Of a DNA stretch of 64,000 bases, positions 1-8,533 are shown in pieces. This DNA is from Maribellus comscasis (GTDB lineage Bacteria; Bacteroidota; Bacteroidia; Bacteroidales; Prolixibacteraceae). The notes beneath the pieces are model-generated. The model ran no database searches, had not been told where the DNA came from, and saw only the letters and a list, made by a program, of their open reading frames with translations. Where the stretch lies: assembly GCF_009762775.1 (NCBI RefSeq), contig NZ_CP046401.1:7080001-7144000 (forward strand). The letters run 5' to 3'. The first letter of the stretch is position 1, and each line of letters opens with the position of its first letter. Both the position numbers and the translations under genes were made by a program.

Positions 1-851
1 ACTTTCAAACCTTTTGCACGCGCAATTTCAACTGATTTCTGACACACCCGCGAGGAAGTTCCAAATGCCACCAAAATATATTCAGCATCGTCACACCTAA
101 TCTCTTCATACCGGCAATCCTCTTCTTCCATCTGTTTGTATTTCTGCTGAAAACGCAGATTATTGGCTTCCATTTTTGCAGAATCCATTTCCAGCGAAGT
201 CACAACATTTCGCTCTCTGTCTGTAGTTTTCCCCACGGTTGCCCAGGCACCCGACTTTGTTTTGACTTCCTCATCCGTCCAACGGGGCTTAAAATCAGCC
301 AGTTCCACTCTCTCCATCATTTGACCGATAGCACCATCGGTTAAGATCATTGCCGGATTACGGTATTTAAAAGCCAGTTCAAACCCCAGATCAACAAAAT
401 CATTCATCTCCTGAACCGACGCAGGCGCCAAAACAATCATCTTATAATCACCATGGCCACCTCCTTTTACCGATTGGAAATAATCGGCCTGCGAGGGCTG
501 GATAGTTCCAAGGCCAGGTCCACCGCGCTGTACATTAATTATTAAACAGGGTAACTCGGCTCCGGCAATGTATGAGATTCCTTCAGCCATTAAACTAATT
601 CCCGGACTGGAAGAGGAAGTCATTACTTTTTTCCCGGAACCTGCAGCTCCGTAAACCATGTTAATAGAAGCCACTTCGCTTTCGGCCTGTAAAACCGTCA
701 TTCCTGTTTCGTTCCAGGGCTGACGCGCCATAAGTGTCTCCATAACTTCTGACTGAGGTGTAATGGGATAACCGAAATATCCGTCGCATCCACAGCGGAT
801 GGCGGCTTCGGCCAGCACCTCATTTCCTTTCATTAATCTTAATTCTCCCAT
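1..851 (-). CDS. vorB: 2-oxoacid:ferredoxin oxidoreductase alpha subunit, VorB type (3' end beyond window)
   Basis: Translating the minus strand from the ATG at 851 gives an open frame of 283 codons that runs off the window edge. It opens MGELRLMKGNEVLAEAA and contains GYPITPQSE, a QAESEVASINMVYGAA stretch and a TSSSSPGISLM segment, typical of the pyrimidine-binding alpha subunit of archaeal/bacterial 2-oxoacid:ferredoxin oxidoreductases, closest in my judgement to the 3-methyl-2-oxobutanoate (VorB) group. The enzyme interconverts a 2-oxoacid plus CoA with acyl-CoA, CO2 and reduced ferredoxin in the cytoplasm. The ferredoxin-like subunit gene lies just upstream (126 bp gap); beta and gamma subunits are expected past position 1. 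Substrate is not provable from sequence: branched-chain, aryl or 2-oxoglutarate are all possible. Confidence 0.88.
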   Translation of the reverse strand, partial: MGELRLMKGNEVLAEAAIRCGCDGYFGYPITPQSEVMETLMARQPWNETGMTVLQAESEVASINMVYGAAGSGKKVMTSSSSPGISLMAEGISYIAGAELPCLIINVQRGGPGLGTIQPSQADYFQSVKGGGHGDYKMIVLAPASVQEMNDFVDLGFELAFKYRNPAMILTDGAIGQMMERVELADFKPRWTDEEVKTKSGAWATVGKTTDRERNVVTSLEMDSAKMEANNLRFQQKYKQMEEEDCRYEEIRCDDAEYILVAFGTSSRVCQKSVEIARAKGLK

Positions 852-977
852 TTTATATCTGATATTTATTTCGGTTTCAATTTTAACTCCTGTCGCTCTA
901 TTAAAACTTCCTTACCCGAAGGGGACAAAATCGGAACGAATCAAAGACAGGTATGCTGAATCAAATTAATTTTGTAC

Positions 978-1202
978 CTATACCTTCACCCTGTAAATCG
1001 TTAAACAGGTATCAGGGCAAACAACACCACAATTGGAACAACCTATACAATTTTCAGGATTTTCCATATACGAATAATGATAACCGCGGCTGTTCACTTC
1101 TTTATGTAAAGCCAAAACTTCATGCGGACATTCATTTACACAAACACCGCATCCTTTACATCCCTCCTTGTCAACCACAACTGCTCCTTTAACTTTTGCC
1201 AT
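978..1202 (-). CDS. vorD: 2x[4Fe-4S] ferredoxin-like delta subunit of 2-oxoacid oxidoreductase
   Basis: A 74-residue protein with two complete CxxCxxCxxxC(P) clusters (Cys15/18/21/25 and Cys52/55/58/62), separated by a short aromatic-rich linker, as in the delta (ferredoxin) subunit of four-subunit 2-oxoacid oxidoreductases. It would pass electrons between the catalytic TPP subunits and free ferredoxin or flavodoxin. It is the first gene of the operon continuing into vorB. The upstream region holds a palindrome and a -7 element (1372-1415). The name vorD depends on the substrate assignment of the complex; korD is the alternative. Confidence 0.88.
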   Translation of the reverse strand: MAKVKGAVVVDKEGCKGCGVCVNECPHEVLALHKEVNSRGYHYSYMENPENCIGCSNCGVVCPDTCLTIYRVKV

Positions 1203-1371
1203 TTTGTTGATTTTTCTGATAAATTTAAAAAGCTTTCTGTTTAAAAAAACCCATAAAAATCAGGTTATACCCAAATATTTTTGTGTGGTGAAAATCTTTA
1301 AAAGAAATGAATAGTTTCCTGTCAGATTATTAAAATATCACAACAAATAATTCGAGTTTGATTTTTCTAAA

Positions 1372-1415
1372 CAAAACTATTTTTATTCAAGCAAAAAGAA
1401 TGCAACTAATGTTGC
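1372..1415 (-). promoter_or_regulatory. Putative Crp/Fnr-type operator and -7 element upstream of the vor operon
   Basis: Positions 1402-1415 read GCAAC-taat-GTTGC, a perfect 5-4-5 inverted repeat starting 5 bp past the stop codon of the Crp/Fnr gene. On the minus strand, 1379-1372 reads TAGTTTTG, matching the Bacteroidota TAnnTTTG -7 element. The palindrome centre is 33.5 bp upstream of the first T of TTTG, close to the spacing expected for class II activation. The predicted leader to the ferredoxin start at 1202 is about 165 nt. Binding by the adjacent regulator is inferred. Confidence 0.55.
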
Positions 1416-1420
1416 GAATT

Positions 1421-1987
1421 TTAGATTTTATAAAGGAAACGCGTTAAAATGTTGCGGTGAATTCCGAGATAAGATGCAATATGTTGCCGCTGCAGTTTTG
1501 CGCCAAGTTCAGGGTTTTCATTAAAAAACTTACGAATACGTTCCTCGGCATTTAATGACTGAAAAGAATGAATTCTGTCCATCGCCTGGATGTAACTTTC
1601 TTCTGCCAGTATTCGAACCGTTCTTTCAAACATTCTGTCGGAATCGAGCAACGTTTTAAATTCACCCTTATCAAAATACAAAAGTTCGGAGTCTTCGTAG
1701 GCTTTTATCGACTCGGTTGAGTCTTTACCGGTATAAAAACCACGGTGGTTACTTACAATAAAATTGTTTGGAGGAAAGAAAAACCGCGAAATCCATTCAA
1801 TACCGCTTTCTGCAACATAAGTAGCGTAAAGCAGTCCGCTTATTAAAATTCCTATTTTATTTGTTTGCTCCCCGTAATCAATAAAACAATCTCCTTTTTT
1901 TAGTGACACCGGTTCATTTTTCAAATCGAGTTTCGAGATAAGTTCAAGAGTTAAATTGTAACGGGATATTACTTTGTTTTTATCCAT
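1421..1987 (-). CDS. Crp/Fnr family transcriptional regulator
   Basis: A 188-residue protein with an N-terminal cyclic-nucleotide-binding-type beta roll (about residues 15-115, ending ELLYFDKGEF), a long dimerisation helix and a C-terminal winged helix (LQRQHIASYLGIHRNILTRF). No N-terminal or inter-domain cysteines suggest an Fe-S cluster. The recognition helix (GIHRNILTRFL) lacks the usual Ser-Arg pair seen in GIxxxxLSRIR, which may go with a different half-site. It starts 14 bp downstream of the aminotransferase stop, so it probably closes that operon, and sits directly upstream of the vor operon, whose promoter carries a 5-4-5 palindrome. Effector unknown. Confidence 0.9.
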   Translation of the reverse strand: MDKNKVISRYNLTLELISKLDLKNEPVSLKKGDCFIDYGEQTNKIGILISGLLYATYVAESGIEWISRFFFPPNNFIVSNHRGFYTGKDSTESIKAYEDSELLYFDKGEFKTLLDSDRMFERTVRILAEESYIQAMDRIHSFQSLNAEERIRKFFNENPELGAKLQRQHIASYLGIHRNILTRFLYKI

Positions 1988-2001
1988 TCTTTGAACTTTT
2001 C

Positions 2002-3318
2002 CTATTTTTCTGAAAAGGTTTGGTTAAATGCTTTTAGCCGTTTTTCAAGCTCCTCGAACTGATCGCGTTTTACAAATGAAACACAGGCACGGATTCCTTC
2101 CTCCAGACTGCCTGTATTGTCAAGAGCAATGGCACTTATTCCAAAATAAATCAGGTTAGCCACCAACTCATTTCCTGTCATCCCGGGATAGGAAATCGTA
2201 AAATAAAAACCATCTGCTATGGGTTGGTCAATGTCTTTTTTGTAAACAATATCAAAACCATTTTCAAGAAAAAGCCGTTTCATCACTTTGGCTTTTTCAC
2301 CGTATTCTTTTACATCGTCAACAAAATTAAATGAACCTTCGTTTACAGCTTTCAGCATGGCGGTAAGTGCCCATTGTGCTGAGTGACTTGTTCCTGATGA
2401 AATAGAATAAAGCAATCGTAATGTAATTGTACTTCCAAAAGTTGTACTATGAAAACGTTTTTGAAGAACAGGATAATCGCGGTCGAATAACGACTCAGGA
2501 ATCACCATTACCCCGATTCGCTGACCAGCATACGAAAATATTTTTGAGCTGGAAATAAAAAGAATAAAATTATTGGTGTATTTTGCTACAGTTGGCTGGA
2601 AAGGAGGTTTGCCGGGTTCTGATAAATCGCGGCGGAAATCCATACCAAAATAAGCCAAATCTTCCATTACGATAACATCGTATTTATTGGCCAGTTCACC
2701 AATTATTTTCAATTCGTCTTCGGTAAAACAAATCCAGCTCGGATTATTTGGATTAGAATAAATAATGGAATGAATGTTCCCTTTTGAAAGAAACTCTTCC
2801 AACTTAATTCTCAACTTTTCTCCACGGTAACTGAACACGTCAAATGTTGCATATTTCTGACCGAGCACCAGCATCTGTTGTTTTTGCACCGGAAAACCAG
2901 GATCAATAAAAAGAGCCGTATCCTTTTTTTCATCAATGTTATTTGCGGCCAGGAATGCTACGTAAGTTCCCTGCATTGAGCCGACAGTTGGAATACAACC
3001 TTTGGGATGAACATCGATATTCATAAAATTCCTGACAAACTTTGCGGCCTCTTCCTTGAGCGGTTTTATTCCGTCAACCATCGGGTAAATCGATCCAACG
3101 CCTCTTTTTAGTGCGTCTATTTCGGCTTCGGTTCCCACTTTTGCCGGCGGAAGACCGGGAACCCCCATTTCCATCCGAATATATTTCTCCCCGGTTTCTT
3201 CTTCAACTAAATTTACCAGCGCAACAATTTCCCGAATTGATGCTTTTCCAACTTCAGGGATACGAAGTTCTTTTATTTTTTGATCAACAATTGTTTTATC
3301 TATCGGTGAACCGGACAT
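2002..3318 (-). CDS. Class I/II PLP-dependent aminotransferase
   Basis: A 438-residue fold-type I aminotransferase. Visible motifs are YSNPNNPSW (substrate/PLP-contacting Asn), VMEDLAYFGMDF (Asp contacting the PLP pyridine nitrogen, then Tyr) and SSSKIFSYAGQRIGV (Schiff-base Lys and following Arg), with a C-terminal RACVSF arginine that normally binds the substrate carboxylate. It converts 2-oxoacids and amino acids. With prephenate dehydratase and phenylacetate-CoA ligase in the same operon, an aromatic substrate such as phenylpyruvate/phenylalanine is the natural inference, though the sequence alone does not fix it. There is 100 bp to the flavodoxin gene upstream; the Crp/Fnr gene follows after 14 bp. 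Confidence 0.88.
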   Translation of the reverse strand: MSGSPIDKTIVDQKIKELRIPEVGKASIREIVALVNLVEEETGEKYIRMEMGVPGLPPAKVGTEAEIDALKRGVGSIYPMVDGIKPLKEEAAKFVRNFMNIDVHPKGCIPTVGSMQGTYVAFLAANNIDEKKDTALFIDPGFPVQKQQMLVLGQKYATFDVFSYRGEKLRIKLEEFLSKGNIHSIIYSNPNNPSWICFTEDELKIIGELANKYDVIVMEDLAYFGMDFRRDLSEPGKPPFQPTVAKYTNNFILFISSSKIFSYAGQRIGVMVIPESLFDRDYPVLQKRFHSTTFGSTITLRLLYSISSGTSHSAQWALTAMLKAVNEGSFNFVDDVKEYGEKAKVMKRLFLENGFDIVYKKDIDQPIADGFYFTISYPGMTGNELVANLIYFGISAIALDNTGSLEEGIRACVSFVKRDQFEELEKRLKAFNQTFSEK

Positions 3319-3418
3319 ATTTCATGTATTTAAAATTAACATGTATTTGAAGGGAAAATAAAAACTCCGACAAATCAGAAATCTGCTCTGTCAGTATCTG
3401 ATTTTATTACAGGTATGG

Positions 3419-3943
3419 TTAGAATCCAAACTCCGGACGAATCTGCTCAATCCAGTTTTTTACTCTTTCATCTGTCAGTTCGGGTTCAAAATCTTCGTCG
3501 ACCGGTAAACCTAAAAATTTACCATCCTCAACAGCTTCCGATTCGTCAAATTCATAATCATCAGCAGGAACTTTCCCCGCAAGAGTTCCGCCGTTTGCCA
3601 TAAGTTCTTTGGCCAGTAATCCAATGTGATCCACAAAAGTAGCGGCATAAGTAACGTGGTCCCCCAATCCAAAAATTGCGAGTTTTTTCCCCTCGTAATT
3701 TGTTTTTCCTATTTCCGGTAAAAATTTTGCCCAATCGACATTATTATAAGTTGCATGCCAGGTCTCCTTGCCGACAGTGGAAATTCCAAAAATAATTTTA
3801 TCATATTTTTCCAAATCGGCAACAGTGGCATCTTTCACCGGAACCATTTCCACTTTTTCTTCTCCAATAGCGTCTTTAACTTTATCAGCTACCCTGTTTA
3901 CGGCACCTTTTAACGGTCCAAAGAAAATTGCAATTTTACTCAT
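3419..3943 (-). CDS. fldA: Long-chain flavodoxin (FldA-like) with atypical FMN phosphate loop
   Basis: A 174-residue flavodoxin, the normal size of the long-chain class. The C-terminal half is textbook FldA: IFGLGDHVTYAATFVDHIG, then DYEFDESEAVEDGKFLGLPVDED and LTDERVKNWIEQI. The 50s loop (STVGKETWHATYNN) and the 90s loop are present. The N-terminal phosphate loop reads FFGPLKGAVNRV instead of the usual T/S-x-T-G-x-T, so the hydroxyl side chains that hold the FMN phosphate are missing. As a low-potential one-electron carrier it could serve the adjacent 2-oxoacid:ferredoxin oxidoreductase. It lies 27 bp after prephenate dehydratase in the same operon. Confidence 0.87.
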   Translation of the reverse strand: MSKIAIFFGPLKGAVNRVADKVKDAIGEEKVEMVPVKDATVADLEKYDKIIFGISTVGKETWHATYNNVDWAKFLPEIGKTNYEGKKLAIFGLGDHVTYAATFVDHIGLLAKELMANGGTLAGKVPADDYEFDESEAVEDGKFLGLPVDEDFEPELTDERVKNWIEQIRPEFGF

Positions 3944-3970
3944 ATCGTTTGGTTTTATAATTTTATTTTT

Positions 3971-4804
3971 TTAATCGTGTAAATAAACATCTCCTTTTGT
4001 GTATTCACCTAAAATTGAAAGACTTGTAGCATTTTTCAACACCTGGTGAATCGCTTTGTCATAATTTTTTGTTTTTTCCCATTCAATGTCAACATGAATG
4101 GTATATTCGTTTGGTTTCCCCAAAATCGGAACAGATTGAATTTTGTTGAGGTTAATTCTGTTTTCCGCAAAAATATTTAACACTTTTGCCAGCGCACCAT
4201 AAAAATGCCCCACCTCAAAACAGATAGATGCTTTATTTGTCCCCTCGGTAGGATTACCATGCTTGGAGAGAATTAAAAAACGTGTATAATTCTTTTTATT
4301 ACTTTCTATACCTGTTTCTAAAATCTCCAGATTATACATTTCCGCTGCCCTCAGATTGGCAATTGCAGCAGCGTTTTTCGGTTTTTCGTCACAGATTAAC
4401 CTGGCCGCTGCAGCCGTATCCAAACCTTCATGTAATTTAGCATTTGGAAAATATTTTTCGATAAACTCCATACTTTGCTGCAAAGCAACAGGATGCGAAT
4501 AAATATCGGTTATATCCTGTTTTTTTACTCCCGGCGCAACCATTAAATTCATCTGAATATGAAGATAAATTTCCCCAATAATACGAAGGTGAAAATCGCG
4601 AATCAACTGGTAATTTTTTAGCAAACTGCCTGCAATCGAATTTTCGATGGCCATTACTGCATAATCAACTTTATCTGCATCAATCAATTCACAAACACTT
4701 GTAAACGATTTACATTCAACAACCTCAATTTCTTCGTTGAAATATTTTAAAGCCGCATCCTCGTGAAAAGACCCGGCAATACCTTGTACGGCGATTTGTT
4801 TCAT
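3971..4804 (-). CDS. pheA: Prephenate dehydratase with C-terminal ACT domain
   Basis: A 277-residue monofunctional prephenate dehydratase (prephenate to phenylpyruvate, phenylalanine biosynthesis, cytoplasm). The catalytic domain begins VQGIAGSFHEDAA, includes MAIENSIAGSL and carries the catalytic TRF motif (NYTRFLIL). The C-terminal ACT domain begins GHFYGALAKVLNIFAENRINL; where well-studied enzymes have ESRP in the Phe-binding site this one has QSVP, a variation I believe is common in Bacteroidota. No chorismate mutase domain is fused. The operon position between an ACT protein and a flavodoxin links it to phenylalanine/aryl-acid metabolism. Confidence 0.93.
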   Translation of the reverse strand: MKQIAVQGIAGSFHEDAALKYFNEEIEVVECKSFTSVCELIDADKVDYAVMAIENSIAGSLLKNYQLIRDFHLRIIGEIYLHIQMNLMVAPGVKKQDITDIYSHPVALQQSMEFIEKYFPNAKLHEGLDTAAAARLICDEKPKNAAAIANLRAAEMYNLEILETGIESNKKNYTRFLILSKHGNPTEGTNKASICFEVGHFYGALAKVLNIFAENRINLNKIQSVPILGKPNEYTIHVDIEWEKTKNYDKAIHQVLKNATSLSILGEYTKGDVYLHD

Positions 4805-4888
4805 TCATTAATTTTTAACGAATCCAAAGATACAAATTCTGAAATAAGATTACAGAATTCAATAGTTTTACTTTCTTTCCGGTTAATA

Positions 4889-5317
4889 TTAGAGTAAAAA
4901 TTCACCCTCCTGAAAAAGAAAATTGTCTTTATTGCTTTGGAGAATCTCCATACATTTTTTAATACTGGCCGGGCGAATTACAATTGTAGCCGAATCCTGT
5001 TCCATTGAAAATGCATACATGTATTCAATAAACGAACCACCCTCGCTCAATACTTTTAGCAACTTTGAAAGGCTTCCCGGCTGATTTGGTGTTTTCGCAA
5101 GAACGACTTCGGTAGTTTTTACCGAAAACTGGTTTTGTTTTAACACTTCACATGCCTTTTCGGGATCGGACACAATTAATCGCAAAATTCCAAAATCAGA
5201 TGTATCGGCAATTGTAAATGCTGAAATATTAATTTCGGCATCGCTTAATATTTGGGTAACTTCATTTAATCTTCCCGATTTATTTTCGAGAAAAACAGAT
5301 ACTTGTTTTGTTATCAT
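4889..5317 (-). CDS. Tandem ACT-domain protein downstream of phenylacetate-CoA ligase
   Basis: A 142-residue protein made of two ACT domains (about residues 3-65 and 70-140), starting MITKQVSVFLENKSGRLNEV. ACT domains bind amino acids; free-standing pairs next to phenylacetate-CoA ligases are a recurrent Bacteroidota and archaeal arrangement, presumably sensing aromatic or branched-chain amino acids. The ATG at 5317 is chosen over a TTG eight codons upstream because it aligns with the paralogue at 6683-7114 and leaves a 4-bp gap after the ligase stop. No catalytic domain is present. Ligand unknown. Confidence 0.85.
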   Translation of the reverse strand: MITKQVSVFLENKSGRLNEVTQILSDAEINISAFTIADTSDFGILRLIVSDPEKACEVLKQNQFSVKTTEVVLAKTPNQPGSLSKLLKVLSEGGSFIEYMYAFSMEQDSATIVIRPASIKKCMEILQSNKDNFLFQEGEFLL

Positions 5318-5321
5318 TTTT

Positions 5322-6620
5322 TCAGATTTTGCGGTTATCAATTACACGTTTGGCCTTTCCGGCAGTTCTTTCAATTGTTTTTGGTTCAACCAGTTTTACA
5401 TCAACCGAAATACCGAGAGTACTTTGAATATTATTCCTGATTTTTTTGCGAAGCGCTTCCAGTTCTCTCACTTCATCGGAAAAGAACTGTTCCTGCACTT
5501 CAACCATTATTTTGAGTATATCAAGCGTTCCCTGGCGTTCAACAATCAACAAATAATGTGGCTCTGTTTCGCTCATTTCAAGCAACACACTTTCGATCTG
5601 AGATGGAAAAACATTCACACCACGAATGATAAGCATATCGTCACTGCGTCCCATACATTTTTCCATTCGAACCAGGGTACGGCCACATTCACATTTATCG
5701 TAAATTAAACGGGTTAAATCACGGGTTCGGTATCGTAAAATCGGAATACCTTCTTTGGATACCGTACTAAACACCAATTCACCTATTTCGCCAGGTTGAA
5801 CAGGCTGCAAATTTTCCGGGTCAATAATTTCAGGTATAAAATGATCTTCGTTAACGTGCATTCCTGCCTGATGTGTACATTCGCACGAGACTCCGGGCCC
5901 AACAATTTCACTCAATCCGTAAATATCAATAGCTTTTATTTTAAGTTTCGCCTCAATTTCTTTCCGCATATTTTCGCTCCAGGGTTCGGCGCCAAAAATG
6001 CCAACTCTAAGGTTTAAACTTTCGGGGTCTATTCCCATTTCCTGCAGTGCTTCCGATAAAAATAGAGCATAAGAGGGTGTACATGCAATTACCGAAGATC
6101 CAAAATCCTGCATCAGCTGAATTTGTTTTTTTGTATTTCCTCCCGAAATCGGAATAACTGTAGCCCCCAGGTTTTCAGTTCCGTAGTGCAAGCCCAGTCC
6201 GCCGGTAAACAAGCCATAACCGTAGGCTACCTGTACAATATCGTTTTTATGAACACCAGCCATACAAAGTGAACGGGTAACTACTTCGGCCCACATTTGC
6301 AAATCGTTTCTGGTATAACCAACAACAGTTGGTTTTCCTGTTGTACCTGAACTGGCATGCAAACGCACAATTTCACTCATCGGAACCGTAAACATTCCAA
6401 AGGGATAGTTGTCGCGTAAATCTGTTTTATTGGTAAACGGCAGGTCTTTTAAGTTCTCTACACTTTTTATGTCGCCCGGCAGAATCCCTTTTTCCTGCAT
6501 TTTTGCCCTGTAACTGGGTATGTTGTGATAAATTCGTTTTACGGTAGATAAAAGTCTTTCTGATTGAATGGCAGCCATTTCGTCCCGCGAAGCACATTCA
6601 ATTTTTTTGTTCCAAATCAT
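5322..6620 (-). CDS. paaK: Phenylacetate-CoA ligase
   Basis: A 432-residue adenylate-forming enzyme, the typical PaaK length. It contains the AMP-binding P-loop [17 protein letters not shown] (about residues 88-103), the A5-like [14 protein letters not shown] motif, a [15 protein letters not shown] stretch and [10 protein letters not shown]. The C-terminal AMP-binding cap domain follows (about residues 340-432, [19 protein letters not shown]). It activates phenylacetate or another arylacetate with ATP and CoA. Being flanked by two ACT proteins and grouped with prephenate dehydratase, an aminotransferase and, nearby, a 2-oxoacid:ferredoxin oxidoreductase fits arylacetate salvage to aryl amino acids by reductive carboxylation rather than the aerobic paa epoxide pathway, whose genes are absent here. 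Confidence 0.93.
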   Translation of the reverse strand: MIWNKKIECASRDEMAAIQSERLLSTVKRIYHNIPSYRAKMQEKGILPGDIKSVENLKDLPFTNKTDLRDNYPFGMFTVPMSEIVRLHASSGTTGKPTVVGYTRNDLQMWAEVVTRSLCMAGVHKNDIVQVAYGYGLFTGGLGLHYGTENLGATVIPISGGNTKKQIQLMQDFGSSVIACTPSYALFLSEALQEMGIDPESLNLRVGIFGAEPWSENMRKEIEAKLKIKAIDIYGLSEIVGPGVSCECTHQAGMHVNEDHFIPEIIDPENLQPVQPGEIGELVFSTVSKEGIPILRYRTRDLTRLIYDKCECGRTLVRMEKCMGRSDDMLIIRGVNVFPSQIESVLLEMSETEPHYLLIVERQGTLDILKIMVEVQEQFFSDEVRELEALRKKIRNNIQSTLGISVDVKLVEPKTIERTAGKAKRVIDNRKI

Positions 6621-6682
6621 TCAAAAAAATATAAAAAGGTTAGTATTAATATTATTGATTTTACTTCAGAGTCCGGAAGTAT

Positions 6683-7114
6683 TTATTTTCCATATACAAT
6701 ATCGTCATCGAGCAAATGAACACTGTTAATTTCGAGTCTTCGTTTTGCCTCCAGCACATCGGGCACTTCCAGAATTAAAACAGCCATTCCCGTTTCCGAA
6801 ATCAACCTGCTATCGGCACTTTCAATGTGAATCCCTGAGCGAGAGATTTTTATCAGTAATTCATCCAGGCCCCCTGTTTGATCTTTCATTTCCAAAGCGA
6901 TGACTTCGCGCAAAACTACAGAGTGTCCTCTTTCCGAAAGCAATTTATAAGCTTTCTCCGGTTTGTTAACCAGCAAGTGCAAAACTCCCCAGCCATGCAA
7001 AATACTGTTCATCGAAACCGACCGAATATTAATTTTTTCCTCTTTAAGGATATTGGTTATTTTCTCAAAATGAGTAATCTTATTTTCAAGAAAAACAGAT
7101 ATTTCGTATGCCAT
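6683..7114 (-). CDS. Tandem ACT-domain protein upstream of phenylacetate-CoA ligase
   Basis: A 143-residue double-ACT protein paralogous to 4889-5317 (both open with a VSVFLENK/ISVFLENK strand and have a conserved mid-protein GxLxxLL helix). The ATG at 7114 (MAYEISVF) is preferred to an upstream TTG, which would lie next to the terminator hairpin at 7137-7169. It is the first gene of the operon running to the Crp/Fnr regulator, 62 bp upstream of paaK. The two copies have diverged widely, so they may sense different ligands or form a heteromer. No enzymatic domain. Confidence 0.83.
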   Translation of the reverse strand: MAYEISVFLENKITHFEKITNILKEEKINIRSVSMNSILHGWGVLHLLVNKPEKAYKLLSERGHSVVLREVIALEMKDQTGGLDELLIKISRSGIHIESADSRLISETGMAVLILEVPDVLEAKRRLEINSVHLLDDDIVYGK

Positions 7115-7136
7115 TTTTTGATTTTTTTCACACAAA

Positions 7137-7169
7137 AAGGCTGTCTTTTTCTATATTTCCGACAGCCTT
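7137..7169 (-). terminator. Rho-independent terminator after the porin gene
   Basis: AAGGCTGTC at 7137-7145 pairs with GACAGCCTT at 7161-7169 (9-bp perfect stem, 15-nt loop). On the minus strand the hairpin runs into a T-rich tail. It lies between the porin stop (7206) and the ACT-protein start (7114) and separates two transcription units. Confidence 0.75.
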
Positions 7170-7205
7170 AATGAACTTTAATTCCTGTAAAATTAAAAAG
7201 TATTA

Positions 7206-8438
7206 TTAGAATTTATAAGCAACAGAAATCATATTTCTGAAATTTGTTACATTTTCAGTGTTTTTAACTTTTGCTTTGTCATTGTAATCATTCTCGCCAT
7301 AAGCAACGGTAGTTAAACTTATTTCAATACCAAACATAAAATTTTTGTAGTTGTATATCAGTTGCGGCGAAAGTTTATACATTATATCAGCATTGGTTGC
7401 AAATCCGTATATCGGTCCGATAGGATTTTTCGAAGTTCCCATATTTTTGAGGTATCCTGCAAAGAAACCAAATTTCCAATCGTCGCCATAAATCACATTC
7501 ATCCAATTGTAAATATGATTGAAGGGAGTATATGTTTCTGCACCTGTTGTACTGTTTAATGAAGCAACTGCATAACCGCTGGGCAGTAAACTTTCGCAAA
7601 CATTCTGACCATACATGGTTTTGGCTTTAAATTCAAATTTTTCTTTTGTGTATTTCAAGTACGCCATTGCAGCCATTGTGCTCAATTTTTCCGAAGTTTT
7701 AAAAGTTCCGCTTGTACCTGTTGCGGAAGTTCTGGGTTGAATCATTTTCCAATCGATTGCTGTACCCAAAACCCAATTTTCATTATAATACTGAAGTTGG
7801 GCATGTAAATTCGGAACAACGGCATCGCGTTGATACTGATAGGTTTTTCCGTCGGGCCCGGTATTGGAATATTTAAACTGGTACACGGCAGCAGCTATTA
7901 AGTCCAGATGACCGTTTAACTGGTGTGTTAAACGAAGTTGAGGGCTTCGGTTAAAAACCTGAAAAGGAAGACCTGTGTTTTCGTTCAAAGTACCTGGATA
8001 CACTTTTTCAATAAATGTAGGATGCCAGGTGCGGCCAAACAAAAGTTTGGTTTTTGGCCATACAAACTGCGTGTAAGCATGTCTGAAACGCAAACTGTTG
8101 GTGGAGGCACCACCGGTAAAATCGACTTCAACATAGGCACCAATTTGTGTTTTCCCGATTTCGAGCCCCGAAAACCGGGTACCAAACCTTGTAAATGTAT
8201 TCAAAAACTGGGCGCTGGGTTGTGCATTAATATCGTCTCCGTTGACATCATATTCAGGCATTTGAGGAAAAAGATCGAGTAAATGATCACAGGCATCTAC
8301 ATTTCTTCTGGAATCAAAAATGAAATCATTTCGAACAAAACCCGAAAGGTCAACTTTAATGTTTTTGGAAGATAAAAAACCCTGGGAATAAACATTTGCA
8401 GATAAACAAAGAAGCAATAAAAAAATTATCCTTTTCAT
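7206..8438 (-). CDS. Outer-membrane porin-like beta-barrel protein
   Basis: A 410-residue protein with a signal peptide (MKRIIFLLLLCLSANVYSQ) and repeated amphipathic beta strands ending in aromatic YKF, the standard outer-membrane insertion signature. Internal features such as FTRFGTRFSGLEIG, IGAYVEVDF, LRFRHAYTQFVWPKTKLLFGRTWHP and RSPQLRLTHQL resemble the DcaP/porin-4 type of trimeric outer-membrane channel for small organic acids. Its position directly upstream of the phenylacetate-CoA ligase operon suggests uptake of aromatic or other carboxylates, an inference from neighbourhood only. It has its own terminator and a separate 218-bp upstream region. Confidence 0.75.
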   Translation of the reverse strand: MKRIIFLLLLCLSANVYSQGFLSSKNIKVDLSGFVRNDFIFDSRRNVDACDHLLDLFPQMPEYDVNGDDINAQPSAQFLNTFTRFGTRFSGLEIGKTQIGAYVEVDFTGGASTNSLRFRHAYTQFVWPKTKLLFGRTWHPTFIEKVYPGTLNENTGLPFQVFNRSPQLRLTHQLNGHLDLIAAAVYQFKYSNTGPDGKTYQYQRDAVVPNLHAQLQYYNENWVLGTAIDWKMIQPRTSATGTSGTFKTSEKLSTMAAMAYLKYTKEKFEFKAKTMYGQNVCESLLPSGYAVASLNSTTGAETYTPFNHIYNWMNVIYGDDWKFGFFAGYLKNMGTSKNPIGPIYGFATNADIMYKLSPQLIYNYKNFMFGIEISLTTVAYGENDYNDKAKVKNTENVTNFRNMISVAYKF

Positions 8439-8533
8439 GGTTAGAAATTGAAATTTGGTTTTATAGAAAGAATTGTCTGTAGCTTCAATATTGAGCCATA
8501 AAATTAATACAAAAGCCTCTTCTTTAAATCTCA

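Noticed and set aside
953..1192. 79-codon plus-strand frame opposite the ferredoxin
   Set aside because: It is antisense to a clear two-cluster ferredoxin and its translation has no recognisable features.
3372..3404. AAATCAGA/TCTGATTT inverted repeat between flavodoxin and aminotransferase
   Set aside because: Only 8 bp, AT-rich stem with a 17-nt loop and no clean T-tract; not enough to call a terminator or attenuator.
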